A stretch of 64,000 nucleotides of DNA from Mycolicibacterium gadium (GTDB taxonomy: Bacteria > Actinomycetota > Actinomycetes > Mycobacteriales > Mycobacteriaceae): the NCBI RefSeq assembly GCF_010728925.1, contig NZ_AP022608.1, positions 4,278,001 to 4,342,000 on the forward strand, given 5' to 3'. The position numbers and the translations under genes are program-made. Shown piece after piece: positions 28,098-36,436 of this stretch. Numbering within the stretch: position 1 is the first letter of the stretch; every line of letters begins with the position of its first letter. Under the pieces are notes generated by a model that worked only from the letters and a program-made list of their open reading frames with translations, was not told the origin of the DNA and ran no database searches.

Positions 28098-29866
28098 CAG
28101 ATCATCTCCTGACTTCGCGACAGCTCGAGCGGGTCTTCCTCGGCGGGTTTGTTGCCGCGGCGCAATCGGCCGTCGATGTAGTTGACCAAATGTGTGAGCG
28201 GCACGGTGAGCAGCAGGTAGAAGATTCCGGCGGCGACCAGTGGCGACAGGTTGCCGGTCTGCGCGTTGAGGTCGCGGCCGACCTGGAACAGCTCGCGCTG
28301 GGTGGCGATCAGCCCGAGGAAGTACACCAGTGACGACGCCTTCAGCAGCGAGATGAACTGGTTCATCAACGCCGGCAGCACCCTGCGGATGCCCTGCGGC
28401 ACCACCACCAGCCGCATGGACGACGTGTACGAGAAGCCCAGCGCGCGTGATGCTTCCATCTGACCGGACTCGACGCTCTGGATGCCTGACCGGAAGATCT
28501 CCCCGACGTACGCAGCGGCCATCAGGCCAAGGGCGGCGATGCCGAGCGGATACGGATTGTTCCCGGTGAGCCCGCCGACCACCGGGCCGAGCCCGAGTCC
28601 GATCAGCAGAATGATCACGACTTCGGGCAGTCCGCGGAAGATGTCGGTGTACACCCGCGCCGGCCAACGGAGCCAGCGATGCCGGGAGATGCCCGCCACC
28701 GCCAGTGCCATGCCGAGCGTCAAACCGATCACGGCCGCGCTGACCGTCAGAATCAAGGTGTTCGGCAGGCCGGTCTTGAACAGATCGGGAATGGCCTGCT
28801 TGTACAACTCCCAATTGCCGAACGCCGCAGCCAATTGGGACAGGGTCGACTTGGGCGCGGCCGCCGCCGAAGGCGCCTCCTGGCTCTCGGCCGCTATCGC
28901 GTTGAAGTCGGGCAGCTGCGGTGCGGGCGCAGCCTTCGAACCCGGTTTCCATCCGGGCGGCAGCGCGCGCGGCACCCAATCGGTGTAGAGCCGCGACCAC
29001 GTGCCGTCGGCGATGATCGCGTCGAGCCCGGAATTCAGCGCGTCGATGAGCGGCGGGTTGTCGTTCGCGACCGCCCATGCGACGAAATTGTCCAAGCTGA
29101 ACGTATTTTCGATGATCTCGGCGGGATCACCCGGTTGCACTGTGCCCGACGCCTGCTGTGACGGCGCCACCCAGGCGTCGATCTGCCGGGTTTTCAGGCT
29201 GGCGTAGACGGTGTTGTAGTCCGGGAATTTGACGGGATCCAGGCCGAGCGTGTCGATGACGTACGCCTCCTGGACGGTGCCCTGCACGACACCGATGCGC
29301 TGTCCGGCGGCAAGCTTGTCGAATCCGGTGATCGGTGACCCTGTCGGCACGACGAGCGAGAAGTAGCCGAAGTCATAGCCATTGGTGAAACCGACTGTCC
29401 GGCGACGCGCGTCGGTGGTGGTGATCGACGACGACCCGACGTCGAAGCGACGCGACGCCACCTGTGCCAGCAGACCGGAGAACTCGGTGCCGACGAAATT
29501 GATTTTCAGGCCTAGCTTTTCGGCGATGGCCCGCAGTAGCTCATTGTCGAATCCAGTGAATTGGCCCGCCGAGTTGATGCAGATGCTCGGCGGTGCGTCC
29601 GACAGTGTGCCGACGGTGAGCGTCCCCGGCTCGCTCAGTCCGAGCGCCGTGACGTCGATGGAGTCCAGCGGCTGCACGGTCGCGGTGGTGTACCGGTCCT
29701 CGTCGGGTCCGGTGGCGGCGGTCGCGAGGTTGGTCGGTAGCGCGCTGGCGCTCTTGATCCCGGGCGGCGCGCACTGGTCGACCTGGGCCGCCGCGGGCCC
29801 AGCCATCCCGATGCTGCCGACCAGCAGTGCGATGAGCGCCACGGCGAGTGTCCTACAGAAGCTCAT
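28097..29866 (-). CDS. Polar amino-acid ABC transporter: substrate-binding protein fused to permease
   Basis: A 589-residue fusion. The signal sequence (about 1-27) leads to a periplasmic-binding-type domain (about 80-300; TVGTLSDAPPSICINSAGQ, GFDNELLRAIAEKLGL, then the SGLLAQVASRRFDVG strand) typical of SBP family 3. After a Pro/Ala linker with a hydrophilic stretch comes a HisM/GlnP-type permease (about 360-560; TLILTVSAAVIGLTLGMALA), with the cytoplasmic EAA loop around EASRALGFSYTSSMRLVVVPQGIRR (split here at SYT). One gene thus supplies both capture and channel. The likely substrate is glutamine/glutamate or another polar amino acid, but specificity is inferred only from family. GntR lies 48 bases upstream. 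Confidence 0.93.
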   Translation of the reverse strand: MSFCRTLAVALIALLVGSIGMAGPAAAQVDQCAPPGIKSASALPTNLATAATGPDEDRYTTATVQPLDSIDVTALGLSEPGTLTVGTLSDAPPSICINSAGQFTGFDNELLRAIAEKLGLKINFVGTEFSGLLAQVASRRFDVGSSSITTTDARRRTVGFTNGYDFGYFSLVVPTGSPITGFDKLAAGQRIGVVQGTVQEAYVIDTLGLDPVKFPDYNTVYASLKTRQIDAWVAPSQQASGTVQPGDPAEIIENTFSLDNFVAWAVANDNPPLIDALNSGLDAIIADGTWSRLYTDWVPRALPPGWKPGSKAAPAPQLPDFNAIAAESQEAPSAAAAPKSTLSQLAAAFGNWELYKQAIPDLFKTGLPNTLILTVSAAVIGLTLGMALAVAGISRHRWLRWPARVYTDIFRGLPEVVIILLIGLGLGPVVGGLTGNNPYPLGIAALGLMAAAYVGEIFRSGIQSVESGQMEASRALGFSYTSSMRLVVVPQGIRRVLPALMNQFISLLKASSLVYFLGLIATQRELFQVGRDLNAQTGNLSPLVAAGIFYLLLTVPLTHLVNYIDGRLRRGNKPAEEDPLELSRSQEMI

Positions 29867-29914
29867 CCCTGCAAGGTATCGACCTCCGGCGCGGACGGAC
29901 CGCCTTCGGCTCGT

Positions 29915-30592
29915 TCAGAACCCAACCTGCGCCACGCCCTGGGGCGGCAGAACCCCGCGCCGCACCAGTTCGGTGAGCATGATCTGCGCCATGAGCGCGG
30001 CCCGCCCGTGGTTGGCGGCACGCGCGGCCGGACCGTCGCCGGCACGGATGGCGTCATAGTCCGCCTCGAGGAACCGCAGCAGATCTCGGTGATTGTCTTG
30101 GTAAGCCGGCCAGAATACCCGCGGCAGGAACGACTGCGACCCCCGGATGACGGCGAGTAGCCGTGGGCCCGAGTACTCCTCGTTGATCAGGACGCGGAAT
30201 TGAAACGCCGCATCCTGGAAGGCGCGCGAGTCGATGTTGGCGCGCATCGTCTCCAGCAAGGTGCCGAGCTGGTGGAGGTGCGCCGGGTTCCGGACGTCGG
30301 CGGCGCGTGCCGACGCGACACCGCTGAGCATTCCGTAGATCTCGTGGTGCTCGCGGACGACGGATTCGTCGAACGTCTCCACGTAAGCACCCCGGTGATA
30401 CTGCGTCGACAGGATGCCGTCGTGCTCGAGTTGGACGACGGCTTCCTGAATGGGCACCCGCGAAACCCCGAGTTCGTGCGCAATCTCGTTGCGGTCCACT
30501 CGATCTCCGGACCGGAGTTTGCCGGTCAGAATCAGGTTGACCACGTGCGCCACCACGAGGTCCTTCTCTTTGAATCCATACTTCTTGGGCAT
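29915..30592 (-). CDS. GntR-family regulator, FCD type (Rv0043c type)
   Basis: A 225-residue GntR regulator. The winged helix is at about residues 8-70 (ILTGKLRSGDRVDRNEIAHELGVSRVPIQEAVVQLEHDG, shown in parts) with the wing YHRGAYVETF. The C-terminal FCD domain (about 80-215) carries the metal/ligand site residues, including the His in REHHEIYGMLSG and the His in ARAANHGR. It precedes the SBP-permease gene by 48 bases on the same strand, so it may control the transporter. LLM oxidoreductase lies upstream, also on the same strand. Confidence 0.9.
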   Translation of the reverse strand: MPKKYGFKEKDLVVAHVVNLILTGKLRSGDRVDRNEIAHELGVSRVPIQEAVVQLEHDGILSTQYHRGAYVETFDESVVREHHEIYGMLSGVASARAADVRNPAHLHQLGTLLETMRANIDSRAFQDAAFQFRVLINEEYSGPRLLAVIRGSQSFLPRVFWPAYQDNHRDLLRFLEADYDAIRAGDGPAARAANHGRAALMAQIMLTELVRRGVLPPQGVAQVGF

Positions 30593-30651
30593 GGCGATAC
30601 AAGCCTCTCACGGCGCATACCCGACCCGGAGCAGTTACGCAGCTTCAGTAA

Positions 30652-31443
30652 TTAGCCGGTGCGGCTCGCGCGCCAGCGACACAAAGCCTCTGCTTGCGTC
30701 AGATCGTAGTCGGGGCCGTTGACGCCGACGGTCAGCAGGGTCACTCCGAGCCCCGCCAATGCGTCGGCCTCCTTGAGCAGCGCGTCCTCGTCGTCGCCCG
30801 CGACACCCGCTGACCTTTCGATTTCAGCGGGATCGCGCCCGACCTCGGCGCAATGGCCGTCGAGCACTTCGGCCTTGCGTGGGTACTCGGCACTGTCGGC
30901 GAAGCTGTGCCAAATGTCGCCGTACTGGGCGACCAGGCGGAGTGTCTTCTTCTCACCACCACCACCGATGAGGATCGGAATGTCGCGCGTCGGTGCCGGA
31001 TTGAGCTTGGCCAGCCGCGACGTGATCCGCGGCAGCGCGCCCGCCAGGTCGTCGAGGCGGCTACCCGCAGTACCGAACTCGTAGCCGTATTCGTCGTAGT
31101 CCTTTCGCTTCCAGCCTGAACCGATACCCAGAATCAGCCGGCCGTCGCTGATGTTGTCGACGGTGCGCGCCATATCGGCCAGCAACTCGGGATTGCGGTA
31201 CGAGTTGCAGGTGACCAGCGCGCCGATTTCCAGCCGGGTCGTCTGCTCGGCCCACGCGCCGAGCATCGTCCAGCACTCGTAGTGCGCACCATCGGGGTCG
31301 CCGTACAGCGGGAAGAAGTGATCCCAGTTGAACGCGACGTCGACACCGATGTCTTCACAGCGCCGCACCGCGTCGCGGAGGTGGCGGTATTGCGGGGCAT
31401 GTTGGGGCTGCAGCTGAACGCCGACACGAATTGGATTGCTCAC
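30652..31443 (-). CDS. LLM-class F420-dependent oxidoreductase (Rv0044c type)
   Basis: A 263-residue member of the luciferase-like monooxygenase fold that in mycobacteria usually uses coenzyme F420. Visible features are the N-terminal strand VGVQLQPQHAPQYRHLRDAV, the FNWDHFFPLYGDPD segment, the ISDGRLILGIGSGWKRKDYDEYGYEFGT segment (in parts) that shapes the cofactor site, and ILIGGGGEKKTLRLVAQYGDIWH. Its substrate is unknown. It begins 19 bases after the PhoX-type gene stop and is followed by GntR, so it may be part of a longer leftward operon. Confidence 0.9.
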   Translation of the reverse strand: MSNPIRVGVQLQPQHAPQYRHLRDAVRRCEDIGVDVAFNWDHFFPLYGDPDGAHYECWTMLGAWAEQTTRLEIGALVTCNSYRNPELLADMARTVDNISDGRLILGIGSGWKRKDYDEYGYEFGTAGSRLDDLAGALPRITSRLAKLNPAPTRDIPILIGGGGEKKTLRLVAQYGDIWHSFADSAEYPRKAEVLDGHCAEVGRDPAEIERSAGVAGDDEDALLKEADALAGLGVTLLTVGVNGPDYDLTQAEALCRWRASRTG

Positions 31444-31462
31444 GGTGTAGATGTAACCGCGA

Positions 31463-33535
31463 TCACGTTCCGATATTCCCGTCGGTCCGCCATACCGCGA
31501 CCACCGACGGCCGCGCCGTCCCGTTGCCGCCCTCGGGCCAGCGTGACACCGGGTTGTCGATGCTGTTGTCGTCGTACTCGCCGGGGTGCTGCACGCACAC
31601 CGTCACGAGATCGTCGGTGACGATCGGGCCGCACGCCTCCGCACCGAGCGGCACGGTGAGGAACTGCTTGGTTTCGCCGCGGCCAGGACCTTCCAACGCG
31701 ACGGCGAACAGCCCGTCGTTGGAGTCGAGTGCATTACCGTCGGTCGAGATCCACAGGTTGCCGTGGCTGTCGAACGCCAGGTTGTCCGGGCAGGAAATAG
31801 GGCTGACCTTTGTCTTGTCGAACCCGCCGAAGTAGGTGTCGGCCGCGACGGGGTCGCCGCACACCAGCAGCAGATCCCAGGTGAAGTCGGTGCCCGCGTG
31901 GTTGTCGGTGAGCTCGAGGACCTGACCGCTTTTGTTGTCGTTGCGCGGGTTGGCCGCATCGGGTGGGGCCTCCCCGGGGGCGCCGCGCTCGTTGTTGTTG
32001 GTCAGCGCGACGTAGACCTTGCCGGTCTTCGGGTTGGCCTCGAAGTCCTCGGGGCGGTCCATCTTGGTGGCGCCCGCCTTGTCGGCGGCCATCCGGGTGA
32101 AGACGGCGACCTCCTGTGGCGAGATGCCGTCGACCAGCGACTCGGCCTGCCCGTCGGGGCCCGAGCGCAGCAGCGGCAGCCAGGTGCCCGTGCCGCTGAA
32201 CGAGCCCTTCGACGGCAGCTTGCCCGAGCCGTCGATCTCGTTGGCCGGGACATCACTGGATAGCTTCGCGACGTACAGCGTGCCCTCATCGAGCAGCGTC
32301 ATGTTGTAGGCGATGGCGGCCGGATCGGTACCGGGGCGCATCTTCTTGCTTGAGACGAATTTGTACATGTAGTCGAAGCGTTCGTCGTCGCCGGTGTACG
32401 CGACCACGGTGCCGTCGTCGGTGACCTTGATATTGGCGCCCTCGTGCTTGAGCCGGCCCAGCGCCGAGTGCTTCACCGGCGCCGAGGCCGGATCCCACGG
32501 GTTGAGCTCGACGACGTAGCCGAAGCGGTTGGGCTCGTTGGGCGTGGCCACCAGGTCGAAGCGTTGATCGAACGTCTCCCAAAGCAGTGTCGACGGTTCG
32601 GCGGAGATGCCGTAGCGGTCGAGGCGGTCGGCGTCCACCGGGGCAGGCGCGGGCGCACCCTCGGCGGCGCCGAAATAGTCCTGGAAGTTCTCCTCGCCGG
32701 AAAGCACTGTGCCCCATGGGGTTACGCCGCCCGCACAGTTGGCGAAGGTGCCGGCGACGGTGCGCCCGGCCGGGTCGGCGGCGGTCTTGACGAAGTCGGT
32801 GCCCGCGGCGGGACCGGTGAGCGTCATCGGGGTGTCGGCGGTGATGCGCCGGTTGTAGCGGCCCATCACGGGCTTGAGGCCCTGTGGCGTGCGTTCGACC
32901 TCGACGACACCCATGCCGACGGCGGCGATTTCGACGTCGAACTGCTCACGCGTCGGCTTGTCCTTGTCGTAGCCCGGGAACATGAAGATCGGGTCGACGT
33001 ACTCGAAGTTGGTCACCAGCAGGAAACGGTTCTGCTGACCTGGGATCGGCAGCAGAGCGGCGAAGTCGTTGTTGAAACCGAATTGCGCTCGCTGCGCGGC
33101 GCCGGTCTGCCTGGCGACGTCGAACGTCGGGGCGCCAGACAGCACGGGGTCGCCCCAGCTGATGACGACTGCCTGCTGGTAGCCGTCGGGGATGACGACG
33201 AGGTCCTCGCTGTTGGGCGCGACCGAGCTGAACTTCATGCCCGGCGGCGGTTCGGCGGGAGCCGCGGACGACGACGTCGGTGTGGCGGCCGGCTGTTCGT
33301 CGGATCCGCAGGCGGCCAGTGCCGATCCGGCACCCACGGCCAGCACCGCGATGCCCCCGGCCCGCAGCATCGAGCGGCGCGACACCGCTTTGACGATGTC
33401 GCCGAAGTACTCGTTGTCGCTGGTGTTGGGGACGGGCTTGGAGCATGCGTCGCCGCACTTGTACACGCAGGTGATGTGCTGACGCTTGGACTTGCCGTTG
33501 TGGGTGACGAGCAGATTGAGAGGCACGAGCGTCAT
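31463..33535 (-). CDS. PhoX-family (DUF839) Tat-exported lipoprotein
   Basis: A 690-residue protein of the PhoX/DUF839 family, whose characterised members are calcium- and iron-dependent alkaline phosphatases. The leader is unusual: residues 1-50 are polar and contain CVYKCGDAC (Cys23, Cys27, Cys31), then a twin-arginine motif SRRSML (52-57), a hydrophobic stretch and the lipobox LAAC (Cys76). The mature part has the family segments NNDFAALLPI, FANCAGGVTPWGTVLSGEENFQDYFG (shown in parts), RFGYVVELNPWDP and FDSHGNLWISTDG. ATG 33535 follows AGAAGGA by nine bases. A role in phosphate acquisition is likely but substrate is unproven. Confidence 0.88.
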   Translation of the reverse strand: MTLVPLNLLVTHNGKSKRQHITCVYKCGDACSKPVPNTSDNEYFGDIVKAVSRRSMLRAGGIAVLAVGAGSALAACGSDEQPAATPTSSSAAPAEPPPGMKFSSVAPNSEDLVVIPDGYQQAVVISWGDPVLSGAPTFDVARQTGAAQRAQFGFNNDFAALLPIPGQQNRFLLVTNFEYVDPIFMFPGYDKDKPTREQFDVEIAAVGMGVVEVERTPQGLKPVMGRYNRRITADTPMTLTGPAAGTDFVKTAADPAGRTVAGTFANCAGGVTPWGTVLSGEENFQDYFGAAEGAPAPAPVDADRLDRYGISAEPSTLLWETFDQRFDLVATPNEPNRFGYVVELNPWDPASAPVKHSALGRLKHEGANIKVTDDGTVVAYTGDDERFDYMYKFVSSKKMRPGTDPAAIAYNMTLLDEGTLYVAKLSSDVPANEIDGSGKLPSKGSFSGTGTWLPLLRSGPDGQAESLVDGISPQEVAVFTRMAADKAGATKMDRPEDFEANPKTGKVYVALTNNNERGAPGEAPPDAANPRNDNKSGQVLELTDNHAGTDFTWDLLLVCGDPVAADTYFGGFDKTKVSPISCPDNLAFDSHGNLWISTDGNALDSNDGLFAVALEGPGRGETKQFLTVPLGAEACGPIVTDDLVTVCVQHPGEYDDNSIDNPVSRWPEGGNGTARPSVVAVWRTDGNIGT

Positions 33536-33657
33536 GGCTGCGGTTCCTTCTGTTGGGCTGCCCGGCCAGGGCTGCGGCCAGACGCGCGAAAACCTACGAC
33601 AACAGGTGTAGCAGTCGGCAAGCAACAGATGAACGGAAATCAAACGATCGAGCGGGC

Positions 33658-34557
33658 CTAGTCGAGCAACCCTCGCAAGATCTCGATCAGCCGCACCGGC
33701 TGATCGCTCTGCACCGAGTGTCCAGAGTCCTCGACGATGTGCACGGTCTGGAATCCCGGTGCGATACGGGCGAATTCGGCGGCATCGTCATCGTTGACGA
33801 AGAACGAGTTCGCGCCCCGCACCAACGTCGTCGGCGTCGTGAGTTGCGGGACGTCGTCCCACAACCCGTCAAAGCCCTCACCCTTGCGGATCGAGTCGTA
33901 GCGCCATGTCCAGGTGCCGTCGTCGAGCCGTTTGGCGTTGTGGAAAACCCCGCGCCGCAACGACTCCCGGTCCCGATGGGGTGCGGCGGCGACGGTGACT
34001 TCGAGCATCGCGTCGAAGCTCGGAAACGACTTCTCGCCCTGAACCAGCGCGACGGTGCCCTTCTGCTCGTCGGTCATCTCGGTGTGCCGCTCGGGCGCCG
34101 ACGGCGTCACGTCGACGAGGACCAGCTTGCGCACGAGGTCGGGTGCGGTGACCGCCAGTCGCAGTGCGGTGAGCCCACCCAGCGACATTCCGACGACCAG
34201 GTCGGCGTCCGGCGCGAACGCACGCACGACGGGTTCGACGGCGGTGGCATTGCGCTTGGGCCCGTAGTCGCCGTCCTCGCGCCATGCCGAGCGCCCGTGC
34301 CCGGGCAGATCGATCGACAGGGCCGGCTCCCCGAGGCCGATGATCACGGTGTCCCAGGTGTGCGCGTTCTGTCCGCCGCCATGCAGGAACACGACCCGTG
34401 GCCCGGCGTCGCCGAACTTCAGCGCGCTGATGGCCGCGGAGTTGATGCGCTCGACAGTCGGTAGCGGGCCCGTCGCACCGGCCTGCTTGGCGTTCTCCCG
34501 CAGGAAGGTGAACTCCGAGAGAGAGGCGAGCTCGTCATCAGCGCTGATGTCCGTCAT
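33658..34557 (-). CDS. Alpha/beta hydrolase (Rv0045c type)
   Basis: A 299-residue alpha/beta hydrolase matching the Rv0045c esterase family. The oxyanion-hole motif is HGGGQ, the nucleophile elbow is GMSLGG (Ser in the middle), the acid is in the segment RGANSFFVNDDDAAEF and the catalytic histidine is in DSGHSVQSDQP. The N-terminal 45 residues are family-specific. Its position between the PhoX-type gene and ino1 is the same as in M. tuberculosis. A hairpin lies between its start and the ino1 stop, so it probably has its own transcript. Confidence 0.92.
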   Translation of the reverse strand: MTDISADDELASLSEFTFLRENAKQAGATGPLPTVERINSAAISALKFGDAGPRVVFLHGGGQNAHTWDTVIIGLGEPALSIDLPGHGRSAWREDGDYGPKRNATAVEPVVRAFAPDADLVVGMSLGGLTALRLAVTAPDLVRKLVLVDVTPSAPERHTEMTDEQKGTVALVQGEKSFPSFDAMLEVTVAAAPHRDRESLRRGVFHNAKRLDDGTWTWRYDSIRKGEGFDGLWDDVPQLTTPTTLVRGANSFFVNDDDAAEFARIAPGFQTVHIVEDSGHSVQSDQPVRLIEILRGLLD

Positions 34558-34580
34558 TAGGGCACCCTATCCCGCACCCG

Positions 34581-34637
34581 TTTTGTGGCGTTTGTTGCCG
34601 CGCTAACTCGCTATTCGCGGCAACAAACGACACAAAA
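34581..34637 (-). terminator. Long hairpin downstream of ino1
   Basis: A 22-base inverted repeat (34581-34602 against 34616-34637) with one mismatch and a 13-base loop follows the ino1 stop by 14 bases. The stem ends in A and T runs at its base (TTTTGTG against CACAAAA), giving a U-run when read in the ino1 direction. It is unusually long for this genome and may be an intergenic repeat as well as a terminator. Confidence 0.65.
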
Positions 34638-34651
34638 AGTTGAATCGAGGA

Positions 34652-35728
34652 TCAGCCCTCGATGAACTCTTCGAGCTGGGTGCGAGCGATGTCGTCGGGC
34701 AGCTGCTGCGGCGGGCTCTTCATGAGATACGCCGACGCGGCGACGACGGGCCCGCCGATGCCGCGATCCTTCGCGATCTTGGCGGCGCGCACCGCGTCGA
34801 TGATGACGCCTGCCGAGTTCGGCGAGTCCCACACCTCGAGCTTGTACTCCAGGTTCAGCGGCACGTCACCGAACGCGCGACCCTCCAGCCGCACGTAGGC
34901 CCACTTGCGGTCGTCGAGCCAGCCGACGTGATCGGAGGGGCCGATGTGCACGTCCTTGGTCTTGAACTCGCGCTGCAGGTTGGAGGTGACCGCCTGGGTC
35001 TTGGAGATCTTCTTCGACTCGAGGCGCTCGCGCTCGAGCATGTTGAGGAAGTCCATGTTGCCGCCGACGTTGAGCTGCATCGTGCGGTCCAGCTGGACGC
35101 CGCGGTCCTCGAACAGCTTGGCCATGACGCGGTGGGTGATCGTCGCGCCGACCTGGCTCTTGATGTCGTCGCCGACGATCGGCACGCCGGCGTCTTCGAA
35201 CTTCTTGGCCCACACCGGATCGGAGGCGATGAAGACGGGCAGCGCGTTGACGAACGCCACACCGGCATCGATGGCGCACTGCGCGTAGAACTTGTCGGCC
35301 TCTTCCGAGCCGACGGGCAGGTAGGACACCAGCACGTCGACCTCGTTGTCCTTGAGGATCTTGACGACATCGGCCGGCTCGGTGTCGGACACCTCAATGG
35401 TGTCGGCGTAGTACTTGCCGATGCCGTCGAGCGTCGGACCACGCTGCACGACCACATTGGTGGGCGGCACGTCGGCGATCTTGATGGTGTTGTTCTCCGA
35501 CGCGAAGATGGCTTCGGAGAGGTCGAAGCCGACCTTCTTGGCGTCGACGTCGAACGCGGCGACGAACTTCACGTCGCGCACGTGATACGGGCCGAGCCGC
35601 ACATGCATCAGGCCGGGAACCGTGGCGTTCTCGTCGGCGTCCTTGTAGTACTGCACGCCCTGTACCAGCGACGACGCGCAGTTGCCCACGCCGACGATCG
35701 CGACGCGCACGTCTGAATTAGAAGTCAT
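34652..35728 (-). CDS. ino1: Inositol-3-phosphate synthase
   Basis: Ino1 converts glucose 6-phosphate to inositol 3-phosphate with NAD, the first step to phosphatidylinositol, PIMs, lipoarabinomannan and mycothiol. The 358-residue actinobacterial-type enzyme has the nucleotide-binding [16 protein letters not shown] (from residue 9), [15 protein letters not shown] and the [15 protein letters not shown] motif, followed by [11 protein letters not shown], which lines the active site. It is the second gene of a padR-ino1 operon (44-base gap), as in M. tuberculosis (Rv0047c-ino1). Expression is probably controlled by the upstream padR. Confidence 0.97.
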   Translation of the reverse strand: MTSNSDVRVAIVGVGNCASSLVQGVQYYKDADENATVPGLMHVRLGPYHVRDVKFVAAFDVDAKKVGFDLSEAIFASENNTIKIADVPPTNVVVQRGPTLDGIGKYYADTIEVSDTEPADVVKILKDNEVDVLVSYLPVGSEEADKFYAQCAIDAGVAFVNALPVFIASDPVWAKKFEDAGVPIVGDDIKSQVGATITHRVMAKLFEDRGVQLDRTMQLNVGGNMDFLNMLERERLESKKISKTQAVTSNLQREFKTKDVHIGPSDHVGWLDDRKWAYVRLEGRAFGDVPLNLEYKLEVWDSPNSAGVIIDAVRAAKIAKDRGIGGPVVAASAYLMKSPPQQLPDDIARTQLEEFIEG

Positions 35729-35772
35729 GACGGCTTCTTCCCTTCTGTCCCTGTCCTACAACCCGGTCGTAC

Positions 35773-36318
35773 TTACGGCTGCTCAGCCCGTTGCTGCGCG
35801 GTCCGTTCCGCCGCAATCAGTTCGTTGAGCCATTTCACTTCACGCTCGCTGGACTCCAACCCGAGCTGGTGTAGCTGCCGGGTGTAGCGGTCGATCGAGC
35901 TGCTGGCCCGTGCCACTGCTTCGCGCAGGCCCTCGCGGCGTTCCTCCACCTGACGACGGCGGCCCTCCAGAATCCGCATCCGCGCTTCGGCGGGTGTGCG
36001 GTTGAAGAAGGCGAGGTGAACGCCGAATCCGTCGTCGGAAAAGTTCTGGGGGCCGGTGTCGGCAACCAGCTCGGTGAATCGTTGTATGCCGGCTTCGCTG
36101 AGCCGGTAGACCCGGCGCGCACGACGCATCTTCGGGATGCCCTCGGGCGCGGCGTCCTCCACGATCAGTCCGTCGGCCTGCATGCGCCGCAGCGCGGGAT
36201 ACAGCGAGCCGTAGGAGAACGCCCGAAAAGCACCCAGTAGACCCGTCAATCTCTTACGCAGCTCGTAGCCGTGCATGGGGGATTCGAGCAGAAGGCCCAG
36301 GATGGCGAGCTCCAACAT
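35773..36318 (-). CDS. PadR-family transcriptional regulator (Rv0047c type)
   Basis: A 181-residue PadR regulator. The N-terminal winged helix (MLELAILGLLLESPMHGYEL, then the AFRAFSYGSLYPALRRMQADGL helix, in parts) is followed by the wing with MRRARRVYRLSEAG, and a C-terminal coiled-coil dimerisation region of about 80 residues. ATG 36318 follows AAGGGGGCG and starts exactly at the conserved MLELAILG; the open frame reaches 36396 but without that context. A 19-base palindrome lies 57 bases upstream. It is the first gene of the padR-ino1 operon. Confidence 0.9.
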   Translation of the reverse strand: MLELAILGLLLESPMHGYELRKRLTGLLGAFRAFSYGSLYPALRRMQADGLIVEDAAPEGIPKMRRARRVYRLSEAGIQRFTELVADTGPQNFSDDGFGVHLAFFNRTPAEARMRILEGRRRQVEERREGLREAVARASSSIDRYTRQLHQLGLESSEREVKWLNELIAAERTAQQRAEQP

Positions 36319-36374
36319 CAGATCGCCCCCTTTGCTTTTCGTTACGGCGGTCCAACACCTCCGGCAATAGTATC

Positions 36375-36393
36375 GCGCCGATATATTCGGCGC
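36375..36393. promoter_or_regulatory. 19-base palindrome upstream of padR-ino1, candidate PadR operator
   Basis: GCGCCGATATATTCGGCGC is an inverted repeat of two 7-base arms around TATAT, sitting 57 bases before the padR start. PadR proteins usually bind long palindromes at their own promoter, so autoregulation and control of ino1 are likely. Confidence 0.6.
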
Positions 36394-36436
36394 CAACGGA
36401 GGGTTAAGCCGCGGCGCCTCGCCGCGAACCGCGGGG

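Noticed and set aside
28098..29078. Open extension of the ABC ATPase frame far upstream of ATG 28097
   Set aside because: The extension is antiparallel in content to the permease gene (another frame of the same strand), while ATG 28097 gives a complete ABC ATPase coupled to the permease stop.
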